From contig NZ_JACB01000015.1 of assembly GCF_000520975.1 (NCBI RefSeq), positions 186,001 through 250,000 of the forward strand: DNA of 64,000 nucleotides, written 5' to 3'. Position numbers and translations under genes: made by a program. The notes beneath the pieces are model-generated. The model made no database searches. It was not told the origin of the DNA and saw only the letters and a list, made by a program, of their open reading frames with translations. Below, piece after piece: positions 16,411 through 26,024 of the stretch. This DNA is from Aquimarina megaterium XH134. GTDB lineage: Bacteria; Bacteroidota; Bacteroidia; Flavobacteriales; Flavobacteriaceae. Positions within the stretch are counted from its first letter, which is position 1, and each line of letters opens with the position of its first letter.

Positions 16411-17508
16411 TTATAATCTATATCCTATCGAAAACTCCATAGCCTCTGCTTTGGCAGCATGAGATCTAACCGTTAGCGCCCCAAATATGTTTTTAGTAAA
16501 ATAATATTGAACTCCCGCTCTAAGATACGTTTGGCCTTCAAAATCGTAAGGGTAATACACATAGTACCCTACCTGTGTAAGTACAGAAATTCTATTTACT
16601 CTTAATTCGTGCCCCAAAAACATCCCTACTCGTTTAGCATCTTCATCACCAGTAGTTCCGTCATTAAACCCTCCTGTAGCTCTAAAATCTATATAACGTT
16701 CTAAAGCTTTAGAAAAAAACACTTCTGCTCCCAATTGAATGGTACTTTTTTTATTCAACCTCTTATCTACAAAACCTCCAAATGTATAAAAAGGAAATCG
16801 CCCTGATCCTACTACATCACTTTCATTAACTCCACTTCTAAAAATAAAACCGTAACCAATTGGCTCTCCTCCTTTAAGATCTCCTACTTCCTTGGCTACA
16901 TATTCTGGGGTTTCCTGATCTAATGTATAGGTTATTCCTGCATTTAAAAACAATGTATTTGTACTTTTATTTGGTGCTTTAGAATTTCCATTAGAATAAT
17001 GAACGACTCCCAAGCCTGCTTGCAACCCAAAACCTTTAAAAAGATTCTCTTTTTTAGCTTGTAACAAAGCATAGGTCCCACTGGATAGATGTGTACCATG
17101 GGCTACATTTCTGTAATTATCATCTTCATCATAAGGATTTGTGCTATACCCGATTCCTTGGCCTATTCTAAGATTTAGATATCTTTTTAAGAAATAAAAA
17201 TTATAATGAACAAATAGTCCTAAATGCGTTCCCAAAAACTCATTATCCATATCTTGATATAAAAAGGAAACACCATAATCGGGATAATTATATAATCGTT
17301 GCCATTTTTCATCTCCAAATGTTTTGCGCTGAAAGGAAAGAATCACACCAGAAGGATGACCCGTAATTAAATGCGAAATATCGGGATTATGTTTTAGTAT
17401 GGTACCATAAAAGTTATTGACATCTAGCGTATAATGTATTTTAGATCCTGTCTGAGCATACGTACCAAAATGAACGATAAAGATGAGTAAATAAATCCTT
17501 TTTATCAT
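16411..17508 (-). CDS. PagL-like lipid A deacylase / acyloxyacyl hydrolase family
   Basis: Outer-membrane beta-barrel of the PagL (lipid A 3-O-deacylase) type. After a signal peptide (LLIFIVHFGTYAQ), the body ends in beta strands with a terminal aromatic-rich strand (EFSIGYRL). The catalytic pattern HxSN is H170-Y-S172-N173, followed by PNKSTN as in PagL. It is longer (365 residues) than enterobacterial PagL, as is usual in Bacteroidota. I chose the ATG at 17508: the longer frame to 17667 would place a strong promoter inside the gene and hides the signal peptide. Confidence 0.8.
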   Translation of the reverse strand: MIKRIYLLIFIVHFGTYAQTGSKIHYTLDVNNFYGTILKHNPDISHLITGHPSGVILSFQRKTFGDEKWQRLYNYPDYGVSFLYQDMDNEFLGTHLGLFVHYNFYFLKRYLNLRIGQGIGYSTNPYDEDDNYRNVAHGTHLSSGTYALLQAKKENLFKGFGLQAGLGVVHYSNGNSKAPNKSTNTLFLNAGITYTLDQETPEYVAKEVGDLKGGEPIGYGFIFRSGVNESDVVGSGRFPFYTFGGFVDKRLNKKSTIQLGAEVFFSKALERYIDFRATGGFNDGTTGDEDAKRVGMFLGHELRVNRISVLTQVGYYVYYPYDFEGQTYLRAGVQYYFTKNIFGALTVRSHAAKAEAMEFSIGYRL

Positions 17509-17512
17509 CCGG

Positions 17513-17544
17513 CAAAAGTATGATAGACCTTCGAAGTTTCCAAA
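17513..17544 (-). promoter_or_regulatory. Promoter abutting the PagL-like start codon
   Basis: On the minus strand, TTTG (17544-17541) and TACTTTTG (17520-17513) are 20 nt apart, a near-ideal Bacteroidota promoter. Only four bases separate the box from the ATG at 17508, so transcription probably starts at or very near the start codon (leaderless or almost so). Confidence 0.6.
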
Positions 17545-17730
17545 CACTGATAGGCTTGGTTTTATCCCAGTTTCACCAAAAACACACAACACACTAAAAA
17601 TCAAATAATTAAAAAACAAAAATCTAACCACATTGCTACAAAAGGTTGTAAATAAGGTAGCCAGCAACCTATGTGAAAATTTAGATTCTGCCAGAATTTG
17701 AATTTCGATTAACTTATTTAAACCTATAAC

Positions 17731-17776
17731 AAAACCCTTGTAATAGTGAGTTTAAATTCATTATTACAAGGGTTTT
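17731..17776 (-). terminator. Terminator after the repeat lipoprotein
   Basis: Long inverted repeat (AAAACCCTTGTAAT near 17731-17744 against ATTACAAGGGTTTT near 17763-17776), 27 nt after the stop of the downstream LRR gene on the minus strand. Confidence 0.75.
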
Positions 17777-17802
17777 TTGTATTGAGTATTATGATATAAT
17801 AC

Positions 17803-18951
17803 TTATCGTCTGCAAGCACTAGAATAACTAACGGTTGCATCTTTTTTCCATTTATCTAAATACGATGCAGTAGGGTCATCTACCTGGATACAACTAAAAT
17901 AAGGATTGTCTTGCTCTTGTAACTCTGCTCTTATCAACCTATCGTTTGTTCCGTTCTTTATATTTAAGTAACGAAGTTTATTATTATTACATTTTAGATA
18001 ACGTAAGTTGTTATTTTTGGCTAAATGCAGTGTAGTAATCTTGTTATTATAACAATATAGCCCTTTTAAAGCTGTATTTTTGTTAACATTCAATAACCTA
18101 AGTTGATTACCATCACAATGAAGTGTTCCTAAAGCTGTATTTTTCGTCACATCTAAAGTAGTGAGTTGATTGTTAGAGCAAGACAATACATTTAACGCTG
18201 TGTTTTTACTTACGTCTAACGTTTTTAGTGGATTATCTGAACAAATCAAGTAATGTAGTGATGTGTTTCTATTTAGATTTAGTGTTGTGATCTTATTTCT
18301 ACCACAATTCAGATACCCTAATCTTGTACGTTTGCTTACATCCAGATTAGTAATTTGATTATCCTGACAAAACAAACCAGTCAACGCCGTATTCTGGTTA
18401 ACATCCAGAGCTGTAATTTTATTATAACCACAATTCAGACTTTTCAACACAATATTTTTACTTATATCCAACGTAATAAGTTGGTTGTTGCTACAATCCA
18501 GATCTTTCAACTTAACATTTTTGCTTACATCCAGTGTACTGAATTGATTACCACTACAACTTAGAGAGTTCAATTTAACATTCTCATACACACTCAACGA
18601 AGTAAGTTGATTGTAATTACAACTCAGATCGGTTAAATTAACAAAGTATTCGATTCCCGAGAGGTTAGAGATATTTTTAAAATCTAGATAAAGTGATGTT
18701 ACATTTTTAGCCTCTCCTATAGAGATTTCGTTATCATTATTTGTATCTACATAACCTTCAAGTAGTGCTTTTTTAAAATTAGAATCGGGGAATACAATAT
18801 TGCCATCGATAACATCTGCTTTTTTTGCTTTACCTAGGATCTTACTTTTTGTAGCGTTTGTAGTTTCGTGAGTTAGAGTTTCATCATCTTTAGAGCATGA
18901 CACAACTATTGCGCTGATGAATAGCACAACAAAGAATTTCAAATTTTTCAT
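17803..18951 (-). CDS. Leucine-rich-repeat lipoprotein with Cys ladder
   Basis: Surface-type lipoprotein of 382 residues. The signal is MKNLKFFVVLFISAIVVSC, with lipobox Cys19. An EF-hand/dockerin-like loop (DTNNDNEISIGEA, about 69-81) comes next, then eleven consecutive 21-residue repeats (106-336) of the form LxxLxCxxNxLxxLDVxxNxx, and a C-terminal Cys-flanked tail (CIQVDD...SSAC). The sixth residue of every repeat is Cys. Likely a binding or adhesion protein; ligand unknown. The start at 18951 is chosen because the longer frame precedes the signal peptide with 39 unlikely residues. Confidence 0.85.
   Translation of the reverse strand: MKNLKFFVVLFISAIVVSCSKDDETLTHETTNATKSKILGKAKKADVIDGNIVFPDSNFKKALLEGYVDTNNDNEISIGEAKNVTSLYLDFKNISNLSGIEYFVNLTDLSCNYNQLTSLSVYENVKLNSLSCSGNQFSTLDVSKNVKLKDLDCSNNQLITLDISKNIVLKSLNCGYNKITALDVNQNTALTGLFCQDNQITNLDVSKRTRLGYLNCGRNKITTLNLNRNTSLHYLICSDNPLKTLDVSKNTALNVLSCSNNQLTTLDVTKNTALGTLHCDGNQLRLLNVNKNTALKGLYCYNNKITTLHLAKNNNLRYLKCNNNKLRYLNIKNGTNDRLIRAELQEQDNPYFSCIQVDDPTASYLDKWKKDATVSYSSACRR
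17944..18636 (-). repeat. Eleven 63-bp coding repeats
   Basis: Diverged tandem repeats inside the LRR lipoprotein gene, each encoding 21 residues with no gaps. The divergence at DNA level suggests old expansion, not active slippage. Confidence 0.85.
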
Positions 18952-19093
18952 TTGTTTTAGTTTAAAGTTTTTAGAGTATTTTTCTATTACTGCAGTAATC
19001 CAGGTGTAAAAATCCGTTTTGTGCAGGATGAAAAGTTCCCTGTAAACAGTGAATCTGATAGAAAGCAACTATTTTACACTGTTTACACTTCAT

Positions 19094-19128
19094 AAAAAAC
19101 CCTGCCAGATCCTAATCTAACAGGGGTT
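19094..19128 (-). terminator. Terminator of the metH-metF operon
   Basis: Imperfect hairpin on the minus strand (AACCCCTGTTAGAT...ATCTGGCAGGGTT) followed by TTTT, about 70 nt after the metF stop. Confidence 0.7.
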
Positions 19129-19197
19129 ACACTAAAATTATAAATTTAAAATTGGCAATAATTGCCGTTCTCTTATATTTAAGAAAGAATGGTTTTT

Positions 19198-20151
19198 TTA
19201 AAATACTCCTTCGGCAATTTTTCTAATATTATCAGATTTACCCATCGAATAATAATGTAATACAGGAACTCCATACTCCATCAGTTCTTTAGACTGTTGT
19301 ATTGCAAATTCGATTCCTACCTCCCTAACTTCTTTATTGGTTTTACATTGCTCTACTGCCCTCACCAATTCATCTGGCATATCCAGTTTAAAAACCTGAG
19401 GTAATAATTGTAAATGTCTTTTTACTGCTACCGGTTTAATCCCTGGGATTATAGGTACATTAATTCCTGCTTCTCTAGCTCTTTTCACGAAATCAAAATA
19501 TCTTTTGTTATCAAAAAACATTTGGGTCACTACATAATCTGCTCCCGCATCTACTTTGTCTTTTAATCTTCTGATATCAGAATCTATAGAAGGAGCTTCC
19601 ATATGTTTTTCTGGGTAGCCGGCAACTCCGATGCAAAAATCGGATTTGTTATCCGTTTCGATCACTTCATGAAGAAATTTTCCTTTATTCATATTCAATA
19701 TCTGCTCTACCAGCTCATTGGCATAACTGTGCCCTCCTTTGGTAGGGGTAAAATATTTTTCTTCCTTCATTGCATCACCACGTAAAGCCATTACATTTTC
19801 AATACCTAAATAGTGACAATCTACCAATAAATATTCTGTTTCTTCTTTGGTAAAGCCGCCACATAATACATGAGGGATTGTATCTACATCATATTTATGA
19901 GTAATCGAAGCACAAATACCTACAGTACCTGGTCGCATACGGGTTAGTTTTTTATCTAACAATCCTTCTCTATCTATATAAATAAATTCCTCCCGAGACG
20001 TAGTTACATCAATAAAAGGAGGATTAAACTCCATTAATGGATCAATATTATCATATAATTCTTGTATACTTCTTCCTTTTTGAGGCGGTATTAATTCAAA
20101 AGAAAATAATGTTTTTTCTTTAGCTTTTTTTATGTGATCTGTTACTTTCAT
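19198..20151 (-). CDS. metF: 5,10-methylenetetrahydrofolate reductase
   Basis: FAD-dependent TIM-barrel enzyme that reduces methylene-THF to methyl-THF, the methyl donor for MetH. FSFELIPPQKGRS, the ALRGD motif and the VTQMFFDN segment are typical of MetF; 317 residues is normal. It is the last gene in the SAM-I-controlled operon with both halves of methionine synthase, so donor and acceptor enzymes are made together. Confidence 0.94.
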   Translation of the reverse strand: MKVTDHIKKAKEKTLFSFELIPPQKGRSIQELYDNIDPLMEFNPPFIDVTTSREEFIYIDREGLLDKKLTRMRPGTVGICASITHKYDVDTIPHVLCGGFTKEETEYLLVDCHYLGIENVMALRGDAMKEEKYFTPTKGGHSYANELVEQILNMNKGKFLHEVIETDNKSDFCIGVAGYPEKHMEAPSIDSDIRRLKDKVDAGADYVVTQMFFDNKRYFDFVKRAREAGINVPIIPGIKPVAVKRHLQLLPQVFKLDMPDELVRAVEQCKTNKEVREVGIEFAIQQSKELMEYGVPVLHYYSMGKSDNIRKIAEGVF

Positions 20152-20300
20152 CTAATCTATAATTCCTGATTCTTCGTTTATCATTTTTGGTATTAGGATA
20201 ATTGTCATTATCTGTATTTTAAGACTTATGCTTTTAATATCTCTGTATCATATTACAAAGTGTTAACATGAAGTCTCTTTTTTACAAAATACCTTATTCT

Positions 20301-20771
20301 TTATTTTAATTGACTATATACCATATTGATTTGTCCTAAATGATATATATCATGTTGTATCACCCCATTTACCATATATCCATTTCGATATTGACGGCCA
20401 GCTACTTGTTCATTCAGCCATGAATCTGGTTTTGCTAATAGCAATTCGCATATTATATTTTGAGTCTCAACTAATTCTTGAAGAGTTTTTTTCTTTTCTT
20501 TTTCATTTTGTATTGAAACATTTTTTCTCCAATCCTTTTCAGAATTTAATTCAATATCAAAAGCTCTATTTTCTTTTAGTTTTTCGATAACAAACCCTCT
20601 CCAATCTATAAGATGATATACTAGTTCTGATACGGAGTGCGACACTTTTTTTGGCTTTTTATCCCAAAAAATTGCGGGAATATGCTCTAGCGATTTTAAT
20701 ATAGAATTTCCAAACCATGGCTCTCCTTCAAAAACCTCATCATACTTTCTAATGCTATCTTTTATACTCAT
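20301..20771 (-). CDS. DinB-family protein
   Basis: Small four-helix metalloprotein of the DinB/YfiT type. Probable metal ligands are His in VYHLIDWRGF (about residue 53) and two in QHDIYHLGQ (about 139-143). Some relatives are thiol transferases or hydrolases; most are uncharacterised. It is 15 nt downstream of metH part 2 and 149 nt before metF, so it should be expressed under SAM control. Whether it has a role in methionine or thiol metabolism is open. Confidence 0.82.
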   Translation of the reverse strand: MSIKDSIRKYDEVFEGEPWFGNSILKSLEHIPAIFWDKKPKKVSHSVSELVYHLIDWRGFVIEKLKENRAFDIELNSEKDWRKNVSIQNEKEKKKTLQELVETQNIICELLLAKPDSWLNEQVAGRQYRNGYMVNGVIQHDIYHLGQINMVYSQLK

Positions 20772-20786
20772 TGGGTTCGTATTTAT

Positions 20787-23489
20787 TTAATCTACTATAT
20801 TGGGACTTAACCATTTTTTTGCATACTCAAGATCTACATCTTTACGTTCTGCAAAATCTTTTACTTGATCTTCTTTTATTTTTCCTAACCCAAAATACCG
20901 AGCTTCAGAATTGGCAAAATAATATCCAGATACAGATGCTGCAGGCCACATAGCCAGGCTTTCGGTTAATTCTACCCCGATTTGTTCTTTAACACGAAGT
21001 AATTCCCAAATCGTTATCTTTTCGAGATGATCCGGGCAAGCTGGATATCCAGGAGCAGGTCGAATACCTTTATATGCTTCTTTTATTAATTCTTCATTGG
21101 TTAATGATTCATCATTAGCATATCCCCAATCTTCTATACGTACTTTTTTATGCAAATATTCTGCAAAAGCTTCGGCTAAACGATCTGCTAATGCCTTAAT
21201 CATAATAGAATTATAGTCATCGTGATCAGCTTCAAAAGCCTCAGCAAGTTCCTTCGTTCCAAAACCTGTTGTTACACAAAAACATCCCATGTAATCTTGA
21301 ATTCTGCTTTCTTTTGGGGCAACAAAATCAGACAAAGCAAAATTAGGCTTGCCAGCATGTTTTTTTAGTTGCTGGCGTAGTGTTCTGAATGTAAAACTTC
21401 CTTCTTCTGAAGACACCTCAATATCATCATCGTTTATTGTATTAGCCTCGAACAATCCATAAATAGCTTTGGCTACTAATAATTTTTCATCAAATACTCT
21501 TTCTAATAATTCTCGTGCATCTTTAAATAAGGATGTGGCTTGTTCACCAACTACAGTATCAGTTAAAATAGCAGGGTATTTACCATGTAAGTCCCAGGAT
21601 CTAAAAAATGGTGACCAATCGATATAAGGCTCTAGTTTTCTTAAATCAAAATCTTCTATAACCTGAACCCCTAATTGATTTGGTGTTACAATTTCGGAAG
21701 TTTGCCAATCAATCAAATATTTGTTCTTTCTGGCCTCTTCAATACTTAGATATTCTTTTTGTTTTGTTCTTTTTAGAAACCCATCTCTAAATTTCTCATA
21801 ATCTTCTTTGAGATCACCTATATATTTTTGGTTACTTCTTTTATTCAACAAATCACCTACAACTGTTACTGCTCTTGATGCATCATTAACATGCACTACT
21901 GCATTTTTATATTGCGGATCAATCTTAACTGCGGTATGTGCTTTTGATGTGGTCGCCCCACCTATTAATAATGGAATATTGAAATTTTTACGTTCCATTT
22001 CTTTTGCCAGGTGAACCATCTCATCTAATGATGGGGTTATTAAACCGCTTAACCCAATGATATCTACTTGTTCATCGATTGCAGTCTGAATAATTTTATC
22101 TGGAGGAACCATTACACCAAGATCTACAATTTCATAATTATTACATCCTAATACTACCGAAACAATATTTTTACCGATATCATGCACATCACCTTTTACC
22201 GTTGCCATCAAAATGCGGCCATTAGAATCATTTTCTTTTACTACGCCCCCAGAAAGTGCATTCTTTTTCTTTTCTTCTTCAATAAATGGAAGTAAGTATG
22301 CTACTGCTTTTTTCATTACTCTGGCAGATTTTACTACCTGAGGTAAAAACATTTTACCAGATCCAAAAAGATCACCTACAACATTCATCCCTGTCATTAA
22401 ATGCCCTTCTATAACCTCTATAGGTTTATCTACACTTAGTCTTGCCTCTTCTACATCTTCTACAATATATTGATCAATCCCTTTCACAAGGGCTCTTGTA
22501 ACTCTATCCTGCAATGATTCTTCTCTCCAGGAAAGATCAACAACTTGTTCCTTTTTTGTTCCTTTAACGGTTTCTGCAAAATCTAATAGTCGTTCGGTAG
22601 CATCATCTCGTCGATCCAGAACTACGTCTTCTACATGTTCTAAAAGATCTTTGGGAATATCATCATACACCTCTAGCATTGCCGGGTTTACGATTCCCAT
22701 ATTCATCCCGGCCTTGATTGCATGATACAGAAAAACAGAATGCATAGCTTCGCGAACCGTATTATTTCCTCTAAAAGAAAATGAAACATTACTTACACCT
22801 CCACTTACACTACTATGTGGGAGATTTTCTCTTACCCATCGTGTGGCTTCAATAAAATCGATAGCATTTTTACGATGCTCCTCCATTCCGGTTGCAACCG
22901 GAAATATATTTAAATCAAATATGATATCTTCTGGAGGAAATTTTACTTTATGAACCAATAGATCATAAGACCTTTTTGAGATTTCTATACGACGTTCATA
23001 ATTATCTGCTTGCCCTACCTCGTCAAATGCCATTACAATCACAGCTGCGCCATATCTTTTTATAGCTTTTGCATGTGATATAAATTCTTCTTCACCTTCT
23101 TTAAGACTTATAGAATTTACCACACATTTTCCTTGTACCACTTGCAATCCAGCTTCGATGATTTCCCATTTAGAGCTATCTATCATAATGGGTACTCGGG
23201 CAATATCAGGTTCTGCCATTATAAGGTTAAGAAACCTTACCATTGCTTCCTTACCATCGATTAAGCCATCATCCATATTGATATCAATGACCTGTGCTCC
23301 TCCTTCTACCTGATGTCTTGCTATATCTAAAGCTTCATCAAATTTTTCTTCCTTGACCAAACGCAAAAACTTGCGTGACCCTGCTACATTAGTTCGTTCT
23401 CCAACATTAATAAAATTCGTTTCAGCAGAAACAATCATTGGCTCCAGACCAGAGAGCTTAAGATATTTTCTTTTTTCCTTAGTACTCAT
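20787..23489 (-). CDS. metH: Methionine synthase, folate/cobalamin/activation part
   Basis: The C-terminal three-quarters of B12-dependent methionine synthase as a separate 900-residue protein. It contains the pterin-binding barrel ([14 protein letters not shown] from residue 26), the cobalamin cap and B12-binding domain with DVHDIGK (434-440; H436 is the cobalt ligand), and the SAM-binding reactivation domain ([12 protein letters not shown] near 838). It starts 3 nt after the stop of the homocysteine-binding gene. The split form is a Bacteroidota habit, not a frameshift: each piece has its own start and the break falls between domains. Confidence 0.93.
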   Translation of the reverse strand: MSTKEKRKYLKLSGLEPMIVSAETNFINVGERTNVAGSRKFLRLVKEEKFDEALDIARHQVEGGAQVIDINMDDGLIDGKEAMVRFLNLIMAEPDIARVPIMIDSSKWEIIEAGLQVVQGKCVVNSISLKEGEEEFISHAKAIKRYGAAVIVMAFDEVGQADNYERRIEISKRSYDLLVHKVKFPPEDIIFDLNIFPVATGMEEHRKNAIDFIEATRWVRENLPHSSVSGGVSNVSFSFRGNNTVREAMHSVFLYHAIKAGMNMGIVNPAMLEVYDDIPKDLLEHVEDVVLDRRDDATERLLDFAETVKGTKKEQVVDLSWREESLQDRVTRALVKGIDQYIVEDVEEARLSVDKPIEVIEGHLMTGMNVVGDLFGSGKMFLPQVVKSARVMKKAVAYLLPFIEEEKKKNALSGGVVKENDSNGRILMATVKGDVHDIGKNIVSVVLGCNNYEIVDLGVMVPPDKIIQTAIDEQVDIIGLSGLITPSLDEMVHLAKEMERKNFNIPLLIGGATTSKAHTAVKIDPQYKNAVVHVNDASRAVTVVGDLLNKRSNQKYIGDLKEDYEKFRDGFLKRTKQKEYLSIEEARKNKYLIDWQTSEIVTPNQLGVQVIEDFDLRKLEPYIDWSPFFRSWDLHGKYPAILTDTVVGEQATSLFKDARELLERVFDEKLLVAKAIYGLFEANTINDDDIEVSSEEGSFTFRTLRQQLKKHAGKPNFALSDFVAPKESRIQDYMGCFCVTTGFGTKELAEAFEADHDDYNSIMIKALADRLAEAFAEYLHKKVRIEDWGYANDESLTNEELIKEAYKGIRPAPGYPACPDHLEKITIWELLRVKEQIGVELTESLAMWPAASVSGYYFANSEARYFGLGKIKEDQVKDFAERKDVDLEYAKKWLSPNIVD

Positions 23490-23492
23490 ATG

Positions 23493-24497
23493 CTATACTT
23501 CTACTCCTACTACTCTTGGTTTATAATCTTTTGCTAAATCTGCTATTGCTTTGATATGTTCTGGAGTGGTCCCACAACAACCGCCGATAATATTTACTAA
23601 GTTTTTTTCCATGTATTCTTTAATCTGTTCTGCCATTTGTTCTGGTGTTTCGTCATACTCTCCAAAGGCATTTGGTAATCCGGCATTAGGATGTGCAGAT
23701 ATTCCAAAGCTTGCTTTCTGAGCTAAAACTTCTAAATAGGGAGTTAATTGATTTGCTCCCAATGCACAATTAAATCCAACAGACAACATCGGAATATGAG
23801 ATAGTGAAATTAAAAATGCTTCTGCCGTTTGACCCGATAATGTTCTACCACTTGCATCTGTTATCGTACCACTTACCATAATTGGAACATCGATGTTTCT
23901 TTCATCTTTTACTTCTTCAATTGCAAAAAGTGCTGCTTTGGCATTTAATGTATCGAAAATGGTTTCTACCAATAAGATATCTGCGCCTCCATCTAATAAT
24001 GCTTCAACTTGTTGTTTATAAGCGATTCTTAATTCATCAAAAGTTACTGCTCTATATCCTGGGTCATTTACATCGGGAGACATACTTGCTGTTCTATTTG
24101 TAGGACCAATAGATCCTGCTACAAAACGAGGTTTATGAGGTTCTTTTTCGGTCAACTCATCTGCTACTTCTTTGGCAATTTTTGCCGACTGGTAATTAAG
24201 TTCATAGACCAAATCTTCCATTTCATAATCAGCCATAGCTATAGTTGTTCCCGAAAAGGTATTGGTTTCTACAATATCTGCTCCTGCCTCAAAATAAAGT
24301 CGATGTACCTCTTTTATTGCTTCAGGTTGAGTAATGCTCAACAAATCATTATTACCCTGTACAGGAACAGGCCAATCCTTGAATTGTTCTCCTCTAAAAT
24401 CTTCTTCTGTAAACTTATGCCTTTGCAGCATGGTCCCCATAGCTCCATCAAGCACAAGGATTCTCTCTTCTAGTATTTTGTATATGTCTTTCATCAA
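23493..24497 (-). CDS. Methionine synthase, homocysteine-binding part
   Basis: Zn-dependent homocysteine S-methyltransferase domain, corresponding to the MetH N terminus. [10 protein letters not shown] begins the barrel; the Zn ligands are C244 (GFNCALG) and C307-C308 (GGCCGT). At 334 residues it is complete as a domain. It must work with the 900-residue protein encoded 3 nt downstream. First gene after the SAM-I riboswitch. Confidence 0.93.
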   Translation of the reverse strand: MMKDIYKILEERILVLDGAMGTMLQRHKFTEEDFRGEQFKDWPVPVQGNNDLLSITQPEAIKEVHRLYFEAGADIVETNTFSGTTIAMADYEMEDLVYELNYQSAKIAKEVADELTEKEPHKPRFVAGSIGPTNRTASMSPDVNDPGYRAVTFDELRIAYKQQVEALLDGGADILLVETIFDTLNAKAALFAIEEVKDERNIDVPIMVSGTITDASGRTLSGQTAEAFLISLSHIPMLSVGFNCALGANQLTPYLEVLAQKASFGISAHPNAGLPNAFGEYDETPEQMAEQIKEYMEKNLVNIIGGCCGTTPEHIKAIADLAKDYKPRVVGVEV

Positions 24498-24647
24498 TTA
24501 TCAAATATTATTGTGTATTCCAACCGTAATCTATACTAAGTGTAGATCAAACACAGGAAAAACAAAACATTATTTAATTCTTTATTTAAGTAAAGAATAG
24601 TGTATCAAGAAAACTAAATGGAAAACATAGCTTAGCTATGAGCTTTG

Positions 24648-24748
24648 GTTATCTATACCGTTCAACGGATAGAATGTAGCACCTTCTTTACAGGATAAAG
24701 GGTTGCTAAGGTTTCATAGGGTCTATTCCCTCCACCTTTCTCGATAAC
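24648..24748 (-). ncRNA. SAM-I (S-box) riboswitch before metH
   Basis: Read on the minus strand, the closing helix is GTTATC (24748-24743) with GATAAC (24653-24648). Inside are the conserved S-box segments AAAGGTGGAGGGA, CCCTATGAAACC and TTAGCAACC, followed by a variable arm and AAGGTGCTA. After the aptamer, CATAGC-TAA-GCTATG with TTTT (24640-24622) looks like the terminator of the expression platform. High SAM should switch the metH-metF operon off. Confidence 0.93.
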
Positions 24749-24800
24749 AATTAAAATATATATGAACTAAACAGCAATTGCTGTTATTTTAAGTACAAAT

Positions 24801-24893
24801 AAAAGGCATAGCCTTTTGTTATGCAAGTTTATTTATTAATTTCACCTTGTATTAACAAAAAAAGATTACCCAAAAGGATAATCTCTATTCTAC
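24801..24893 (-). terminator. Two hairpins after the two-repeat lipoprotein
   Basis: The hairpin at 24867-24893 (minus strand AGATTATCC...GGTAATCT followed by seven T) lies just after the stop at 24909. A second, AAAAGGC-tat-GCCTTTT, lies at 24801-24817. The first is the likely terminator. The second may be a backup and lies close to the expected metH promoter. Confidence 0.65.
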
Positions 24894-24908
24894 ATCTATA
24901 TATTTATA

Positions 24909-25757
24909 TTACCTTCGAAGCTCTGAGCCTCCAAAACCTCCTGTGTTATGTCCTAGAGAGATATAATTTGGCCCTTCGATAAATCCTCTTAGAATTCCGC
25001 CATTATTTGTATTTCCTTTAGGGACATCAACCCAATCTAACCATAACTGGCTATAGAAACGACTCCCCCAGGCAACATTGGACCATGTAGGGCGACCATT
25101 TACAAAATTGCGTTCTCCAAACCAAACTACCATATTACCTATTTGTCTGATATAGTAAATCCCTCCATCATCGCCAACCCATCGGCCGGTAATATTATTG
25201 CTGTCATTTACAACTCCAAATCCCGCCTGACGTGGACGAGGGAGGTGAGAAGGTCTTACGGTTTTTGTCCAAACTGAACCTCCAAAATTACTCCCGGATA
25301 TTTTGGTAAAACCGCTTCCAAAACAACCTATAGACAATGTTAAACTCCCACTTCCTGCTATTTTACCTTTAGGCACATCATAAAAACTTCCGGTAATTGT
25401 TTTACCATTGATACTACCTTTAAAAACATTAGCCCAAATACCTGATGGATGTTCTCCAAACCAGTAAACCTTATTTCCAATATGCCTAACATAATAATGC
25501 CCTCCATCATTAGCATAATAATACCCGGACAAATTTGGTATAATCGAGCACCAATCGATATCTATGATATCAATATTGATTCCGTTTTCCTTCAAATAAT
25601 TCTTTTTTGCTTTAGTTAGGAATTCTTCTTGTTCTACATTTAACGTACTTAATTCTTCGTTTACAATTGATTCTTTTTCGCAATTTGTAAATAATAACAT
25701 ACTTGCTATCAAAAGAATGAAAACGCCTAAATTAAATCGATTTTTTTTTGTTTTCAT
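24909..25757 (-). CDS. Lipoprotein with two W-F/G-E repeat modules
   Basis: No named family is recognised. The lipoprotein signal ends LLFTNC. Two homologous modules follow: about 70-145 (YYYANDGGHYYVRHIGNKVYWFGE ... DVPKG) and about 190-270 (WVGDDGGIYYIRQIGNMVVWFGE ... DVPKG). The recurring pattern is DGG-YY-R-IGN-V-WFGE, then NV--G, then DVPKG. Similar modules occur in single or tandem copies in many bacteria with unknown function. All-beta, probably outer surface. Single gene. Confidence 0.75.
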   Translation of the reverse strand: MKTKKNRFNLGVFILLIASMLLFTNCEKESIVNEELSTLNVEQEEFLTKAKKNYLKENGINIDIIDIDWCSIIPNLSGYYYANDGGHYYVRHIGNKVYWFGEHPSGIWANVFKGSINGKTITGSFYDVPKGKIAGSGSLTLSIGCFGSGFTKISGSNFGGSVWTKTVRPSHLPRPRQAGFGVVNDSNNITGRWVGDDGGIYYIRQIGNMVVWFGERNFVNGRPTWSNVAWGSRFYSQLWLDWVDVPKGNTNNGGILRGFIEGPNYISLGHNTGGFGGSELRR

Positions 25758-25850
25758 ACCCTCTATTTTTTTGTTTTTCTATACTTCAGATATGTTAATT
25801 CTCATTAAACAAATACCATTAGTAATGTCTTTAAGTTTATTTTTTCAATT

Positions 25851-25858
25851 CAAAAATA
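25851..25858 (-). promoter_or_regulatory. -7 box of the two-repeat lipoprotein
   Basis: On the minus strand TATTTTTG fits TAnnTTTG, about 94 nt before the ATG at 25757. The -33 element is not clear. Confidence 0.35.
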
Positions 25859-26024
25859 CAATCAAAACAGATCAAAAAACGGGGTCAAAAGCCCCATTTT
25901 ATATAGGTGTAATACATCTATTACAGGAGGAAAACACCTTCTGTCTCTAGTAGTTATTGCAACAAATTTATTTGACAAGGGGTCTTTATAAAAAAGAGCT
26001 TAACAACAAATACTATTAGATATC

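Noticed and set aside
16411..17667. The longer frame of the PagL-like gene starting at 17667
   Set aside because: The extra 53 residues precede a normal signal peptide, and a strong promoter (17544-17513) lies within that stretch.
17944..18636. A CRISPR-like or minisatellite array suggested by regular 63-bp units
   Set aside because: The units are in frame, diverged and encode LRR modules; they have no spacers.
20787..24497. A frameshift or nonsense mutation breaking metH
   Set aside because: The break lies between domains, both frames start with ATG and are complete, and split MetH is familiar in Bacteroidota.
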